64,000 nt of DNA from positions 124,001 to 188,000 of the forward strand of contig JAPDRN010000032.1 in the NCBI GenBank assembly GCA_030247855.1, written 5' to 3'. Positions 23,839 through 35,822 of the stretch are shown piece after piece (positions within the stretch are counted from its first letter, which is position 1; the number at the start of each line of letters is the position of its first letter). A program made the translations under genes and the position numbers. Under the pieces are notes generated by a model. It was given only the letters and a program-made list of their open reading frames with translations. It was not told the DNA's origin and did no database searches. This stretch comes from Knufia peltigerae. Its lineage: Eukaryota; Ascomycota; Eurotiomycetes; Chaetothyriales; Trichomeriaceae.

Positions 23839-24277
23839 GCTTGCGGTTGCTGCTAGAGATGTGTATAAACGTGAATACGGAAGAAAATTGGGAATAAGAG
23901 CGTTATGCTATTTGTATTTCGTGTTTGAGTTCCAGGAACAAATACGCGCATTTAAAGGACATGATGGAAATCAATCGCATCCCTGAGCTCAAAGTGGATC
24001 TTAGTGACCATGGCCGCACTCGCATGGTGCAAGGGCAGTAGCACGCCTTGTGGTCTATGGATACGCCGATACAGTGACCGGAGAAGGAAACCAGTTTTGC
24101 CTATGTAGCCGCCTATGTCCGGCCTATGGCGCGAGGGCTCCACAATGCCGCCCCACCACTATTCTGCGGCGAGGGGAGGACTCGGCCTCGGTCAATTCCT
24201 TGACAGGGTCCTTCCCTTGTTCAGCAGGTTGTATTCCCTCTGAGATGGTGTAGTACCGTCGTTTCAGTCGTGAATCA
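23839..24277. promoter_or_regulatory. Divergent promoter between BVMO1 and cyclase-family gene
   Basis: 439 bp between opposite start codons. CGG-containing elements occur (for example ctcggcctcgg near 24180), typical half-sites for Zn2Cys6 regulators, but no convincing palindrome was found. Confidence 0.45.
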
Positions 24278-25502
24278 ATGGCCTCGTACGTCGAACCAAG
24301 AATCCCTCAGTTTGCAGACCTTCCTCTGCAAAAATCACATCCTCCATATTCGGCATGGGGCGTCTGGGGAGAGGCTGACCAGCTTGGATGTCTGAATCAT
24401 CTAACCCCAGATGTGGTGCTGAATGCAGCTCGTGAGATCCGCACAGGCAAGACTGTTGGCCTCAGCTGGGAGCTCAACCAAATGCGGATCCCACCCTGGT
24501 ACAGGATCAAGCTGCAGCACAAGTTGATTAGCCTCGCTGACTGTATCAATGTTCGTTGGAATGCTCAAATTCAAATAGTAACTGATCTAACAAGCCTTTG
24601 TTCCACAGGACGACGAGGTGCATTTCAACACGCAGTCGAGCTCGCAGTGGGATGGCTTTCGGCACTGGTGCTTTTCAGATGGCCGCTTTTACAACGGTAT
24701 CACGCAGGAGGAAGTTAGGTCGGGGAAATCATCACGCCTTGGTATTCACGGTAGGTATGAACATCACTTGCGCTGAAACGTGGTACAACTCTGACGAGCA
24801 AGCTAGAATGGACAAAGAAAGGTATCGTAGGGAGGGGAGTGCTCATAGATTATTATGCGTACGCCAAAGAGCGAGGCATTCAATATGATCCTTGGAGCTT
24901 TCACAAAATTTCGCTATCGACTATTCGATCCATTGCCGAAGAGAAAAACATTGAGTTCCAGCCAGGGGATATCCTTTTTCTTCGGACAGGTGAGTGTGAT
25001 AGCCATGATGATGGTAGCTTTGATAATCTCTAACGGGCATAATGCTTTAACAGGCTACATCAAGCGGTACGAAGCCACGTCGGACGAGGATTTGGAACGA
25101 ATTATGAAGAGCCCCGAGACTAGATACCCAGGCATGGAAGGCTCAGTCGAAAGTCTGGAATGGCTTTGGAACTCTCGTTTCGCGGCCGTCGCCGGGGATG
25201 GTCCTGGCTTCGAGGCTTGGTGTAGGTTTTCTAGGCCCTGCTTGTATCTCAGTCAGTGCACACTGACTCTTCTCCTAGGTGGAGGCGCAGGCGAAGTAGG
25301 AGGGTCTGCTGGAGATGAGTTCTACAGAATGCACGAAACACTTCTCTCGGGTTTCGGCATGCCCATAGGAGAGCTTTTCGACCTGGAAGAGCTAGCGCGG
25401 CTCTGCAGTGAGCATTCACGATGGACTTTCTTTGTCACAAGTCAGCCATTGAAAGTTGTTGGAGGTGTCGGGAGCCCACCAAATGCAATTGCAATTTTTT
25501 AA
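24278..25502 (+). CDS. Cyclase-family hydrolase (kynurenine formamidase-like fold)
   Basis: Exons 24278-24550, 24609-24750, 24807-24989, 25054-25221 and 25279-25502; 329 aa. Family landmarks are WGEADQLGCLNHLTP near the N-terminus, SSQWDGFRHW (putative metal ligands Asp and His), KGIVGRGVLIDY, FQPGDILFLRTG and GDGPGFEAW. The Cyclase (PF04199) family contains metal-dependent hydrolases such as bacterial-type kynurenine formamidase, and fungal members of unproven substrate. The four introns each restore family sequence, for example RTG-YIKRY. It is divergent from BVMO1, so a role in hydrolysing the BVMO product or another ring-derived intermediate is plausible but inferred. No targeting signal; ends NAIAIF. 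Confidence 0.84.
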
Positions 25503-25838
25503 GGTATTGAACAGTCTGATATATCATGGCAATCGACAAGCGAATAAGCTCTGGTCCTTGCAAAAAACAAGATGACGCTCAGAATAACTACAGGGAGTCT
25601 ACTTTAGACTGTGTCTCGTGAAGACCGTGCTAGTCGAAAGACAAATGTTGACCCCAAGCAAATCAAGCACCAATACTTACGACGACTTTCCGATCTATCT
25701 GAACCAAAAGTGGTTTGTAGTGGCCTGAATTCCTATCTCTGACTAGCTCCGCAATATCGATCTTGCTTGATGCGCCGAAGCACCTAGTGTGTTGGGCTTT
25801 GAGCGTTGAAACTTAACTCTCGTGATGCAGATGTATCT
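25503..25838. other. Convergent intergenic region
   Basis: 336 bp between the stops of the cyclase-family gene and the next SDR. Nothing recognised; probably 3' UTRs. Confidence 0.4.
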
Positions 25839-26680
25839 TCATTGGAATCCTCCATCAATACTAATGACCTGTACAATGTGTAAGTCGGATTGAGCAGAGG
25901 AGTCAGATTGTAAACAATACCGATGAGGTGATGTACCGGGCTTCATCACTTAATAAGAAAGTAATGACCCGCGCGACGTCTGAAGGCACGGCAATGCGAC
26001 CTAGTGGAATTCGGGGGGCGAAAGTCTCTGTCAGGTCATCCTTCGAACCCATGCTACTTGATAGCTCTGTGTAGAGAATGCCACTGAAGAAGAATCAGCA
26101 AACCACGTATTTGTTCTCGGGGGAATACTTACGGAGCGACCGCATTTACCCTGATATTGCGTTTGCCAACTTCCTGCCCAACACTCTTCGTGAAACCGAT
26201 CACTCCCCATTTGCTGGCAGAGTAGGACGAGAAGGAAGGTATCCCTTGCAGGCCAGCTACACTGGAAGCATTCACAATTGAACCAGAATCTTTCATATAA
26301 CGCAGCTCGGAGATAACCGAGTTTTTCACGCCATCAAGGTTCACCCTCAATAGATCATTCCATTGTTCATCAGTCACAGTGTCAAGCGGATAGACACCCA
26401 AAAATCCGGCCATGTTAACAGCTCCATCAAGTCGACCCCATTGCTTGGCCACGTAGCATATGGCATCGTCAAGTCCCTTGCTATTCTTCACATCGCATTG
26501 GATAGAATAGCCCTTACCACCTAGGTTCTTGACTTTCTCTAGAGTCTCGTCTGGCTTCCTCAAATCGATCAAACCAACTCGAGCCCCCTGTCTGGCTAGA
26601 TTCAAGGCGACTTCTCGCCCAATACCAGCAGCTGCTCCCGTTACCACAAAGCTTCTATCTTGAAGGTCTGAGTAGGACAT
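25839..26680 (-). CDS. Classical SDR, 246 aa (duplicate of the gene at 38926)
   Basis: Complement of 25839-25868, 25921-26083 and 26133-26680. Exon lengths 548, 163 and 30 nt are identical to the SDR at 38926, and the proteins align without gaps (94 of the first 160 residues identical by hand count). TGAAAGIG cofactor loop at 14-21, NMAG near 89-92, catalytic Ser140, Tyr153, Lys157. Ends VISIDGGFQ. Typical oxidoreductase of an alcohol/ketone couple; substrate unknown. It is divergent from P450 copy 2 over about 1 kb, so it may oxidise the alcohol the P450 makes (inference). Confidence 0.87.
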
Positions 26681-27741
26681 GTCGGTACCCTGAACGAACT
26701 AGGGACTTGGTTGCTACGTTTGCAGAAGTGTTAAATCAACTCACTTTGAAAGCATTCTTCTTTCACGTAGGAGAGTTATTTAGAGTTCGAGCTACGCTAT
26801 CATTTTCGGGACATGTAGCCAATATACTCTCCGAAGCGGGCATAAAGAAAATCTCGAGTGCTGTTTGTTATCCGTGCCCGCCTAGCCTATGAATAATTAA
26901 CTGGTGGAGCAGGTTGGTTGCAGATTCGGAATACTGATCATTTCAATATAGTGAACTCAAGAGGTTGGAACATTCTATATCAGTTGTGCCTTTCTCAAGA
27001 CTTATCTTGTGAAGTATAGCCGGAGGAGAACAGTGGCAGGATGATTGTCTCATGAACATGAACCCCGAGAGAGCGCGCTGTCTAGTCAGTTCAGGTATTT
27101 CAACATAATTCAACACACTATTGAAGCAACTTGATGAACATCTGAGATCCATATCTCCACTGGTCCACCCTTTGCTCGACGTCTAGCACCATGTCAGCAA
27201 CAAGGCCTCTTAAGTGAGATTCCATTGTCTGCAGAAGTCGCTATCGGGGAGAACATCGCAAAGCTTCAATCGATGCTTGTTAAATGCCAACATACTGTGT
27301 TTATGATTCGGCACCCCTTGTCCTGCAGGCTAAGACGTGGTCAATTCTTGCAAATCAGTGTTAATTCATTCAACTCTGCGACTGTGGACCTTTCAATTCC
27401 AGGTTCTCAGAACGTTATCTCTATTGTCTAGCCGGTCCGTAATGCTTTTCGGGGAGCCGGATTCGGGAAACCTCATCTCCGACAGTTATTACCATTCGAG
27501 GTTATGGATATCGTCTTCCCTCTCGGCTCTCAGATGATTGGCAGGCTTGAACAAAGGTTCGTTGATAATCAAAGACGAAGCACAGAGCCGAAGGAAATCA
27601 TATGATCAGCGGCGCTCCCCATCTTGGCCATATACATCTGCCCTTCCGCTGCTCGGTACTATACCAGCTTTCAATATCGATGAAATCGTGTTCTGCCATT
27701 CTCCCCAAACCTCGGGCTACGATCTAGAGCACAGATACAAC
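26681..27741. promoter_or_regulatory. Divergent promoter between SDR and P450 copy 2
   Basis: 1.06 kb between opposite start codons, the longest of the divergent intervals. Short open frames occur but carry no family motif. I found no strong operator, only scattered CGG/CCG triplets. Confidence 0.4.
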
Positions 27742-29413
27742 ATGACATCAGTGTTTCAGTTCATATCTGACATCCACGCCATCTCGTGGCGTTTTTGGAC
27801 TGTTGGATGCTTTGGTACTGTAAGTAGGATCACACCTTTGAAGGCCCATGTCTGAATTTGGGAGATTTTGTTAGCAATAATCGCCCACATTGTGTACAAC
27901 CTCTATCTGCACCCGCTGTCCGGGTATCCAGGTCCCTTACTATGGCGAGCTTCGCTGCTGCCGTATCTCTGCAGTTTGGTTCGCGGCGATATCAGCTATA
28001 ATTGCAAGAGTTTCCATGAGAAGTACGGAGATGTCGTCCGGATATCCCCTAACGAGCTCTCGTACCGCAATGTCCAAGCATGGAAAGATATTTACGCAAA
28101 CCGTCCTGGACACACGCTTCTTCCTAAAGAGGTTAACTTTTACACTCCGCCCAAAGTTGCGCACAATATCTTGACGGCAGATCACGCCTATCACGCGAAG
28201 ATCCGGCGTAATGTGGCGAATGCATTCTCTGAGAAGGCGTTACGTGCCCAGGAGGGTTTGATCAAAAGTCATGTTGACCTGCTCATCGTTAGGCTGGGTG
28301 AGCTAGCAGATGCTAAGCAGAAACTAGATATCGTGATGTGGTACAATTATGCTACCTTCGATATCATCGGCGACTTGGCTTTTGGCAAACCGTTCGGGTG
28401 CTTAAAGAATTCTGACCTTCACCCCTGGGTTAGAATGCAATTTTTATTCAACACCGCCGCTCCGCTATTGTTGACGATGTCGATGGTGCCGTTTGGCATG
28501 AGGCTACTGCGATTGGTCGTGCCGAAGAAGACGATGCAGATTCGCAAAGACCACGTCGCTCTAACCGAGGAGGCTGTGCGAGAACGATTAGCGAGAAAGA
28601 CCGAAAGGGCGGATTTCATTCACTTCATGGATCGAGATATTGGGGCAGAAGGCAATAAGCTCTCCTTTGACGAACTCGTCAGCAACGCATCAGCTTTGAT
28701 CAATGCTGGTTCTGAAACAACAGCAACGCTACTTTCCGGAGCTACCTTTTATCTACTCAAGAATCCGGATGTGCTAAAGAAGATTACTGACGAGATCCGG
28801 GGTGCCTTTACGTCGGAAGTCGACATCAACTTTGCCTCAGTATCTAATCTCAAGTATACTCTAGCCTGTCTGAACGAAGCTCTTAGGGTGTATCCCCCAG
28901 TCCCAACGGGTCTTCCGAGGGTGATTCCAGCAGGAGGCGAGCTGATCATAGAAAGATTCGTGCCGGAGAAGGTATGCCGTTTCTCTATATCCATTTAAGC
29001 TCTATTGCAGCTAATACTAGGACAAGACCGTGGTATCTGTCAATAACTGGGCATGCTATCACTCGGAGGAGTACTTCCGCGACGCCGGAAAATTTGTCCC
29101 TGAGCGTTGGCTTGACGATCCCAGATATACAGACGACAATAAGAAAATTTGGCAACCTTTTTCGGTCGGGCCTAGAGTCTGTATAGGGCGCAAGTAAGTG
29201 TTTGAGCTCACTCCTGACTTTGACAAGCAATGACTGACCGGGAGTAGTCTCGCTTACGTCGAAATGAGACTTATCCTGGCCAGAGTTTTGTATCAATTTG
29301 ACATGCACTTGGAGCCAGACAGTACTAACTGGGCTGATCAGAGAATGTGGGTTCTCTGGGAAAAGGGGGAACTGAATGTGACACTCACTCGAGCCCAACG
29401 GCTTACCAAATAG
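27742..29413 (+). CDS. Cytochrome P450 monooxygenase, copy 2
   Basis: Exons 27742-27823, 27875-28971, 29021-29193 and 29248-29413; 505 aa. N-terminal membrane anchor, then HPLSGYPGP, RISPNELSY, AFSEKALRAQE, I-helix AGSETTAT, ExxR in EALR, PERW, and heme loop FSVGPRVCIG with Cys447. Clearly paralogous to the P450 at 14.1 kb: both share RISPNELSY, AFSEKALR and the introns before TVVSV and after CIGR. ER-bound hydroxylase of the isotrichodermin C-15 hydroxylase-like group. The donor of intron 1 (gtagga at 27824) was chosen to keep frame; a stronger-looking gtaagt four bases upstream would shift it. It is followed 375 bp downstream by a TRI12-type exporter on the same strand. Confidence 0.86.
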
Positions 29414-29787
29414 GTAGAGTTTTGCAAGACCTAGAGCTAGTGAGGCTTTCCAGAGCCGTTTGAGGAAATTTGGATGTTCTCCCAGTGAGTTGGCACAGTA
29501 GAACATTGGGTCTGGTCCTGGGTCTTCGAAATGTTGGCTATGGAATAGTGTCCTTCCACGTAGGCACCTAAAGTAAGCTTTCCGCGGGTTATCGGGTTTA
29601 CTTATGCGAAGGTTGAAAACAGACGCTCCCGTACCCAGACAGCTACGGCGTGGAGAAACTCTTGGTTTGCCGCGGAATGTAATGTGGACCTATGTCCATC
29701 TGCAAAGGACATATAGACTTGTGCGATATGTTTGAACTTACCGATCCACGTGGCCTAGTCTCACGAGCTGTTCTTGTGACTGCGATA
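29414..29787. promoter_or_regulatory. Intergenic region between P450 copy 2 and MFS copy 2
   Basis: 374 bp between genes on the same strand; should hold the P450 3' UTR and the exporter promoter. The frame is open back to an ATG at 29692, so the MFS protein might start earlier. No distinct motif. Confidence 0.4.
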
Positions 29788-32084
29788 ATGGAAAGCCAGA
29801 ATGGGACAAAGCCTTCCATTGAAGAGCTTCATGACGAAACGCGCAAGGAAAATCACTTCGACGAAGTCGAGGTTACTCAGCCATCCATTCCACAGCCTGG
29901 AGACTCTCCCGAAGTGAACGTCCCTCGCAAAACCTGGGCTGCTATAATCGTAAGCTGGACACTCCTGACAATAAAGCTTGATTGACCTGACAATTTCTGT
30001 AGAGTTTGTCCGCGTACGATTTTTCAACACACCCTCTGCAGCACGCTCTTCATACTGACCATATTTGCTGTTAGAGGTTTCGGCTTCTCTTTCTGGATGA
30101 TTCCAGTTGCAGCAAATATTGGGCCTCAGCTGGCGACTGAATTGGGTGATGCTTCCAATTACGCCTGGTTCGTTACTACGTATACGATGTGTAACGCCGT
30201 CACCTCGATGCTGTTTGGGTCCTACTCCGACTTGTTCGGACGGCGGTGGTTCATCATTGTCGGAAACGTCATTGTTTTTGCAGGGCTTATCATCGCGGGT
30301 GCGGCTAGCAACACTGATACATTCATAGCTGCTTGCGCCATAAGTGGCCTGGTAGGGAGACGAAGGACATGACTATTTCATCGCAGAAGTTGACCGTCAA
30401 CAGGGCGCCGGACTTGCCCAACAGTCCTGTTGGGCAGTACCTGAGTTACTACCGAACAGAGTGAGACATGTTGCCCTGGTAATCACAGGTACGAATGCAT
30501 GGTCATGGGAAGTTGGCCTGTCCGTCTAACTGAGAGGCTAGAGGCGAGCACTTGGACGTGTGTCACACTGGGGCCTGTAGCAGCCCGCCTAGCTTTCGAT
30601 GAGGGAACCAGGGTCCTCGCCCTAACATTCAAAGTTTGCAAGCGGTTACTGATTGGAAATAGTGGCGGTGGTTGTTCTACGGACCGGCCATCGGAGCAGG
30701 TCTTAACACCTTGATCTTGTTTTGGATCTACTTTCCGCCCAAACATCCTCGCGGAATTGCCTGGGACAAAGCTATTCGAAACATTGATTATACTGGAGCA
30801 CTATTGTTCGCGGCTGGTGGCGTCCTTGTTCTGTTAGGCGTGGTCTACACCAACATTTTGCCTGCCTCCAGTCCCCGTGTGGTGGTCTTGCTCTGTGTTG
30901 GCTTCACCTTCATCATTGCCTTTGCCTTGTGGGAGCGTCTCATGCCACTTGAAGCGCCACTGTGCCCCCCGAAAATATTCGCAATCCACTGGGGACGCGA
31001 GTTTACATTCCCTTTCATGGCGGCAACTATAATCAACATGTTCTATTACTCAACAAACGTGGCGTACATCAGTCAGGCAAGTGCATTGAACAACATTGGG
31101 CAACGAGGCACCCTGACATTTACTAGATGAACATATTGTACACTGACTCATATACTCCACTGTCCTACGCGCTGAAGTTGACCTTGCCACAAAATATGGG
31201 CATGATGTGCGGAGAGGCTTTGGTTGCACTGACTGGGTGAGATATCCTGTTCCAATTCCTCCTGACAAATTGACTGAGAAAGTCCGCAGGTCTCGAATCA
31301 AGTGGTGGCGAACCCAGTATTTCATCTCCACGTTATGGATGGTGCTCTTTGGCACTCTCCTTGCACTGGGACGCAAAGACAACCGAGGCATGATGATGAG
31401 CTTTGCATTTCTCTGTCAATTTGGATACGGATGGGCTCTCACTCTAAGTTTCACTTTCATCCAGCTTGGCGTCGATCAGATCGAGCTGGGGGTTGCCGGA
31501 GCTCTGGCGTATGCTGACCTTGGCGTGGTATCTTTATGGAACGGAACGTATGCTAATTTGTAAATAGGGCAACCGGACGTTGGACCGGCGGGTCAATAGC
31601 CTCCTCAGTATACACGACCATACTGACCAACTCGTTGACATCAGCTTCAGCGAAGAAAATTCCCGACGCAGCCGCCAGAGCTGGTCTCCCTGAGACCATG
31701 ATCCCGATACTGTTCGAAACCCTCCCTCAGGGCTTGAAAGCTATTCAAGCTATCCCTGAGCTTAACACTATTGTAGCGGCCACTATCTGGACAGCCTGGC
31801 AAGATAGCTACATTGTTGCTATAAGGTATGGGCATACCCGATCCAGTCAAAATAACCTGGAAGATGCTACAGAGCTAAGGGTACCACAGGAATGTTTGCC
31901 TTGCATCACTCGGCTTTGGCATTGTCGGGCTCATCTTCGTCCTCCCATGCCGAGATTTGACGCCGAAAATGACTCCGAAAAGTAAGTTTATTGCGAAGAC
32001 TACAATGAATTCTGCTAAAAGGCTACCACAGTTGAAGTTTATCTGGAAAATGACGTGAATGCGGCAAAGAATCGATTCCATTGA
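29788..32084 (+). CDS. TRI12-type major facilitator, copy 2 (eleven exons, 11-nt microexon)
   Basis: Exons 29788-29949, 30003-30013, 30075-30351, 30404-30488, 30542-30612, 30663-31076, 31127-31236, 31290-31508, 31568-31825, 31890-31981 and 32032-32084; 583 aa. Hydrophilic N-terminus, MFS motif GSYSDLFGRRWF, WAVPELLPNRVRH, LGPVAARLAFDEG, then a second TM bundle. It matches copy 1 at 10.9 kb across its length. Exon 2 is only 11 nt but is needed to join KTWAAII to SLSAGFGFSFW. The intron at 31077 has a GC donor (gcaagt). Without splicing the region shows stops and could be mistaken for a pseudogene. Plasma-membrane efflux of the pathway compound or of a toxic intermediate is the family expectation. 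Confidence 0.8.
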
Positions 32085-32859
32085 GTTACAGAAAGACTAC
32101 GGATGATCTTCTGCTAGCGGTGCTCATCTGCATTGGTACATCAGGACGTGATGGACATGACATGCCTTGAGAGAAAATTAGTCGATACTTGCTTGATCAA
32201 GATTCCTGCTGACCACCGCGATTTTTTCTCTTCTTTCATAGTTGTAGAGCGTTAGACTATTAAGAAACACACGATGGACCTAGATGTCTGAAGCAAGCCA
32301 AAGCGGATGATGACTCTTTTCCCGAGCAGACCAGCAAATTGGAGATTGCATCAGGATGATATTATGCTCTCACTGCCTCTTAATTTCAACTATGCCTGAT
32401 AACCCAAATTTGGTTCTGTTTATCGTGGCGTGAATGGAAAATTGGCGTAAGTACTGCTTGCTGCTTCTCAGAGTGGCTGTCAACTTGCCTGTGAGGCAGC
32501 GAGCACGCATCCAAGCCGGCGAAGTATTCTCCGCAGAAAGCCCCATACTTGCCCTCCGAGTTGTGACTACAATTTTGCGAGGCTTACTCGTGGCTGCGGT
32601 CCCGCGTGGGTACGGATAAGCGTTAGCCTGCGATGTAGACAAGTGCCGCTGCCTAGCGAAATGTACGGCTAATCAGACCCCCTGAGCCCCACTTCTCCCC
32701 AGACCCTCATTTACTCATTCAGGCACAACTTACAAGACTCGGCAGCAGCGACAGCCATCGCCAAAAAAGTCCGAAAATAAGACTTAAAATTCTGTTCTAA
32801 TTCAGAGACATAATTCAGAGACACGTATGAGATTGATCTGGTCATAAGCATTCTGTACC
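32085..32859. promoter_or_regulatory. Intergenic region between MFS copy 2 and BVMO2
   Basis: 775 bp, same-strand neighbours. Presumed BVMO2 promoter. A CGG-N11-CCG arrangement lies at 32517-32533, a spacing used by some Zn2Cys6 dimers; one match alone is weak evidence. Confidence 0.4.
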
Positions 32860-34695
32860 ATGTCAAACCATCACGAAAACGATACACCCATTCACCTGGA
32901 TGCGGTGGTCATAGGTGCTGGGCTAAGTGGGATTGCCTCTCTGTATCGGCTGAGAAAAGCTGGATTGAAAGTGAAGGCTTTCGAAGCCGGCTCGGGCTTC
33001 GGGGGCGTCTGGTTCTGGAATCGATACCCTGGAGCTCGGGTCGACTCCGAATATCCTCTTTATCAGCTCAATATTCCGGAGGCGCACCAAAGCTGGGACT
33101 GGGATTACAAGTTTCCCGCTCAAAAGGAGTTGAGTGACTATTTCAACCACCTCGACAAGGTTCTTGACCTCAGCAAAGATGTTTATTTCAACTCGGAGGT
33201 TACCAGCGTGCGGTACAGAGATGGACTTTGGACTGTGAGGACGGCGCAGCGGACCGCAACCTGTAAATATCTGGCTTTGGCCGCCGGTGCTCTTCATCGT
33301 ACCCATCGTCCAGACTTTCCAGGACTGGATAACTTTGGAGGGGAGATCTACCACACAGCTTCCTGGCCTGATGACATCGACCTTCAGGGTAAGAGAGTGG
33401 CTGTCATTGGTGCCGGGGCTACTGGAGTGCAAGTCGTGCAGGAGCTAGCGAAGCAAGTCGACTACCTGCTGGTTTGTGTGAGGAATCCGAGCTACTGCCT
33501 TCCGATGGGCCAGAAGAAAATCAGTGACGAAGAAAAGGTGGCCACCAGAGCCCATGTCCAGGAGACGCTTTGTCAGGTTCGTAACACCTTGGCAGGCTAT
33601 CCGGCCAAGCAGTCACCAGGCAGCCTTTGGGACCGATCGACCGAGGAACGAGAGGCACTCTGGGAAACACTGTTCGCCCAAGGAGGGTTCAATTTTTTGC
33701 AGGGAAACTATAATGAAATGCTCGTTGACCCCAAGGCCAACCGCGAAATATATAACTTCTGGGCCAAAAAGACTCGGGCGCGGGTGACTGACCCTGTGAA
33801 GAGAGACATCATCGCTCCCGTGGAGCCGCCTTACCCTTTCGGCACGAGAAGAACTCCCTTGGACCAGGACTATTATGAGTGTCTGAACCAGTCAAATGTC
33901 GAGCTAATCAGCCTTCGAGACACCCCTATCGCCCGATTCAACAAGAGTGGTTTCATCGCTGAGGACGGGAAGCAAAAGGACTTTGACGTATTGGTTTTGG
34001 CGACAGGATTTGACAGTTTCACTGGCTCGTGAGTCTCGAAGCTCTGCTGTTGCCTTTTGACCTTTATGTTTTTGGCATGTCTTCAGGCCAGTCCTAATAT
34101 CGTGCGCAGGCTTACGACCATGGGCCTAAAGACCAAAGACGGTCTTGATATCCAGGATGTGTGGAAGGACGGAGTCAGAACATATCTGGGCATTTTTGTC
34201 AAAGGGCTTCCAAACGCCTTTTTGCTCTATTCGCCCCAAGGTCTGTAGTAATATGTGTGACCTCATATGTGTAAAGATCAATATGGCTGACTCTTGTCTG
34301 AAGCACCTACTGCACTCGCCAATGGACCGACCCTGATAGAATGTCAGGCTGATATAATGATGGAAACAATTCAAAGACTCGAATCAATCAAAGCCAAGTC
34401 TATAGAGCCGAAGGAGTCGGCCGAAGCTGAATGGGGCGAGCTCCTGGAAAAGATGATTTCACCGACATTATTCAGGTACGCTGGCTCATGGTGGAATGGC
34501 GCAAATATTCCTGGCAAAAAGGTTCAGATATTCAATTATGTTGGGGGTCTTGCAACATATGAGAAAACCTGTCAGGAAGCCGTCAGTACCTGGAAGGGAT
34601 TTGACATCATTCTTGATCATCACTCCGAGCCCGTCAGCCAGAAGACCGTGAAAGGAAGCGAAGAGGCAGACTTGATAAAGCCTATAGCTGCTTGA
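32860..34695 (+). CDS. Baeyer-Villiger monooxygenase 2 (cyclohexanone monooxygenase-like)
   Basis: Exons 32860-34028, 34110-34240 and 34304-34695; 563 aa, typical of type I BVMOs of the CHMO group. FAD motif GAGLSG at 19-24, FGGVWFWNRYPGARVDSE, the complete fingerprint FxGxxxHxxxWP at 159-170 (FGGEIYHTASWP), NADPH motif VIGAGATG near 185, ATGFD near 385. It uses FAD and NADPH to convert cyclic or linear ketones to lactones or esters, in the cytosol. Of the three BVMOs here it has the most canonical signature and is the best candidate for a true ring-expanding enzyme. Neighbours are an exporter upstream and an EthD protein convergent downstream. No PTS1; ends KPIAA. Confidence 0.9.
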
Positions 34696-35194
34696 TTCAA
34701 TAGACCGCATAGCAAAATACGAAATGTGTAGTATGATAAATTCACTTCTTATAAGCTTCGCTAAACACCGATATTCTTCACGCCTTCATATTATAGTAGG
34801 AGGCTCATCTAGGTGCAGCTCGTTTTTGATTACGTTCTGAAGAACTCTGGAATTCCGAGTCGAACATCATAGAGATAGGATGATCTCTCGCAAGCCCTGA
34901 GATCTGGGCCACCGAGAACATTGTACCACGGCAAAAATTCTGGTCACTGCAAAGAAATCGAGAAGAACAGACAAGCCCATTTCCCCTTCTAAAGAATATC
35001 CAAGTTGTTGCAAACTTTTAGTAGTTTTCTGAGTATGATGGAAGCAATATTCGTCGAGGGTTCATACCATAACAAAGGTTGCTTCCCAGACATGTCTGGT
35101 AGTGCCATAGGACTAAAGGCCCGTTTGAACCCAGCTCCATAACCACCACCAGGTTGAAGCCTTCTGCAGCATTTGCGTCCTATAACCCGACAGT
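34696..35194. other. Convergent intergenic region
   Basis: About 500 bp between the stops of BVMO2 and the EthD gene. AT-rich, no coding sequence recognised. Confidence 0.4.
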
Positions 35195-35822
35195 CTATGC
35201 TAAAGCCTTCAAGTCTTCTGGCAGGAGCCCGTCAGTGCCACCAAGACCGTCTATCGCTTTTCCAAAGATAATGTTCTCATAGCCAGCCATTATAAAAACA
35301 TTTGATTCAAGGAACTTCGCTGCATCCCCTACAAACGTGGCTCAGTCGGCTATGAAGGGGAGGGCCTCTGAGAGGGTGGGGAAGGAATGGTGATGCTTAC
35401 CTCCCAAGGCTCGAGAAAACGCTGGACTGCTGCTGAACGTCTTCCAATCTTCAAGGCGCTTGACATATATCTCGGTGCAGCCATCATATGGAAGCACTGG
35501 ATACCCGAGACCCTCCGCGGCTGCTCTGATCTCTGGCGTCTGGTGAAACTGTAACAGATATCAGTCCGGACTTAGCGTCTCGGGGGACGGATGGTTTTGG
35601 AGAAAAGACACCGACTTGGACATATCGCAAGGCTTGGATCTCTCGAAATCCCTTGGCGGCAACGGTCAAATCGGCATGCACCGTCTCCCAATGGCTGTGG
35701 AACTCCTGGTCACTGAGTCCAGATTTCTTGATCAGGAAGAATGTGATTTTGAGGTATGGCTGGCGGTTGGCAGATGCCGGACTAGCCAGCCGACCAAAGG
35801 TGACCGAATGTGGTTCTTCCAT
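35195..35822 (-). CDS. EthD-domain protein, 162 aa
   Basis: Complement of 35195-35328, 35401-35548 and 35616-35822. The fold is suggested by KITFFLIKKSGLSDQEFHSHWETVHADL (quoted in parts: KITFFLIKK, LSDQEFHSHWETVHA), RYVQFHQTPEIR and a C-terminal SNVFIMAGYENIIF; the W-x-x-x-HA pattern is the hallmark of EthD/dimeric alpha-beta barrel proteins. Fungal relatives include small decarboxylases, dehydratases or accessory proteins in aromatic and polyketide pathways. It lacks cofactor motifs. It converges on BVMO2 and is divergent from an SDR over 494 bp, so it is probably part of the same pathway. Function not assignable beyond the family. Confidence 0.8.

Noticed and set aside
30353..30662. Apparent disruption of MFS copy 2
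   Set aside because: Three introns in this stretch restore LGPVAARLAFDEG and WRWLFYGPA in one frame.
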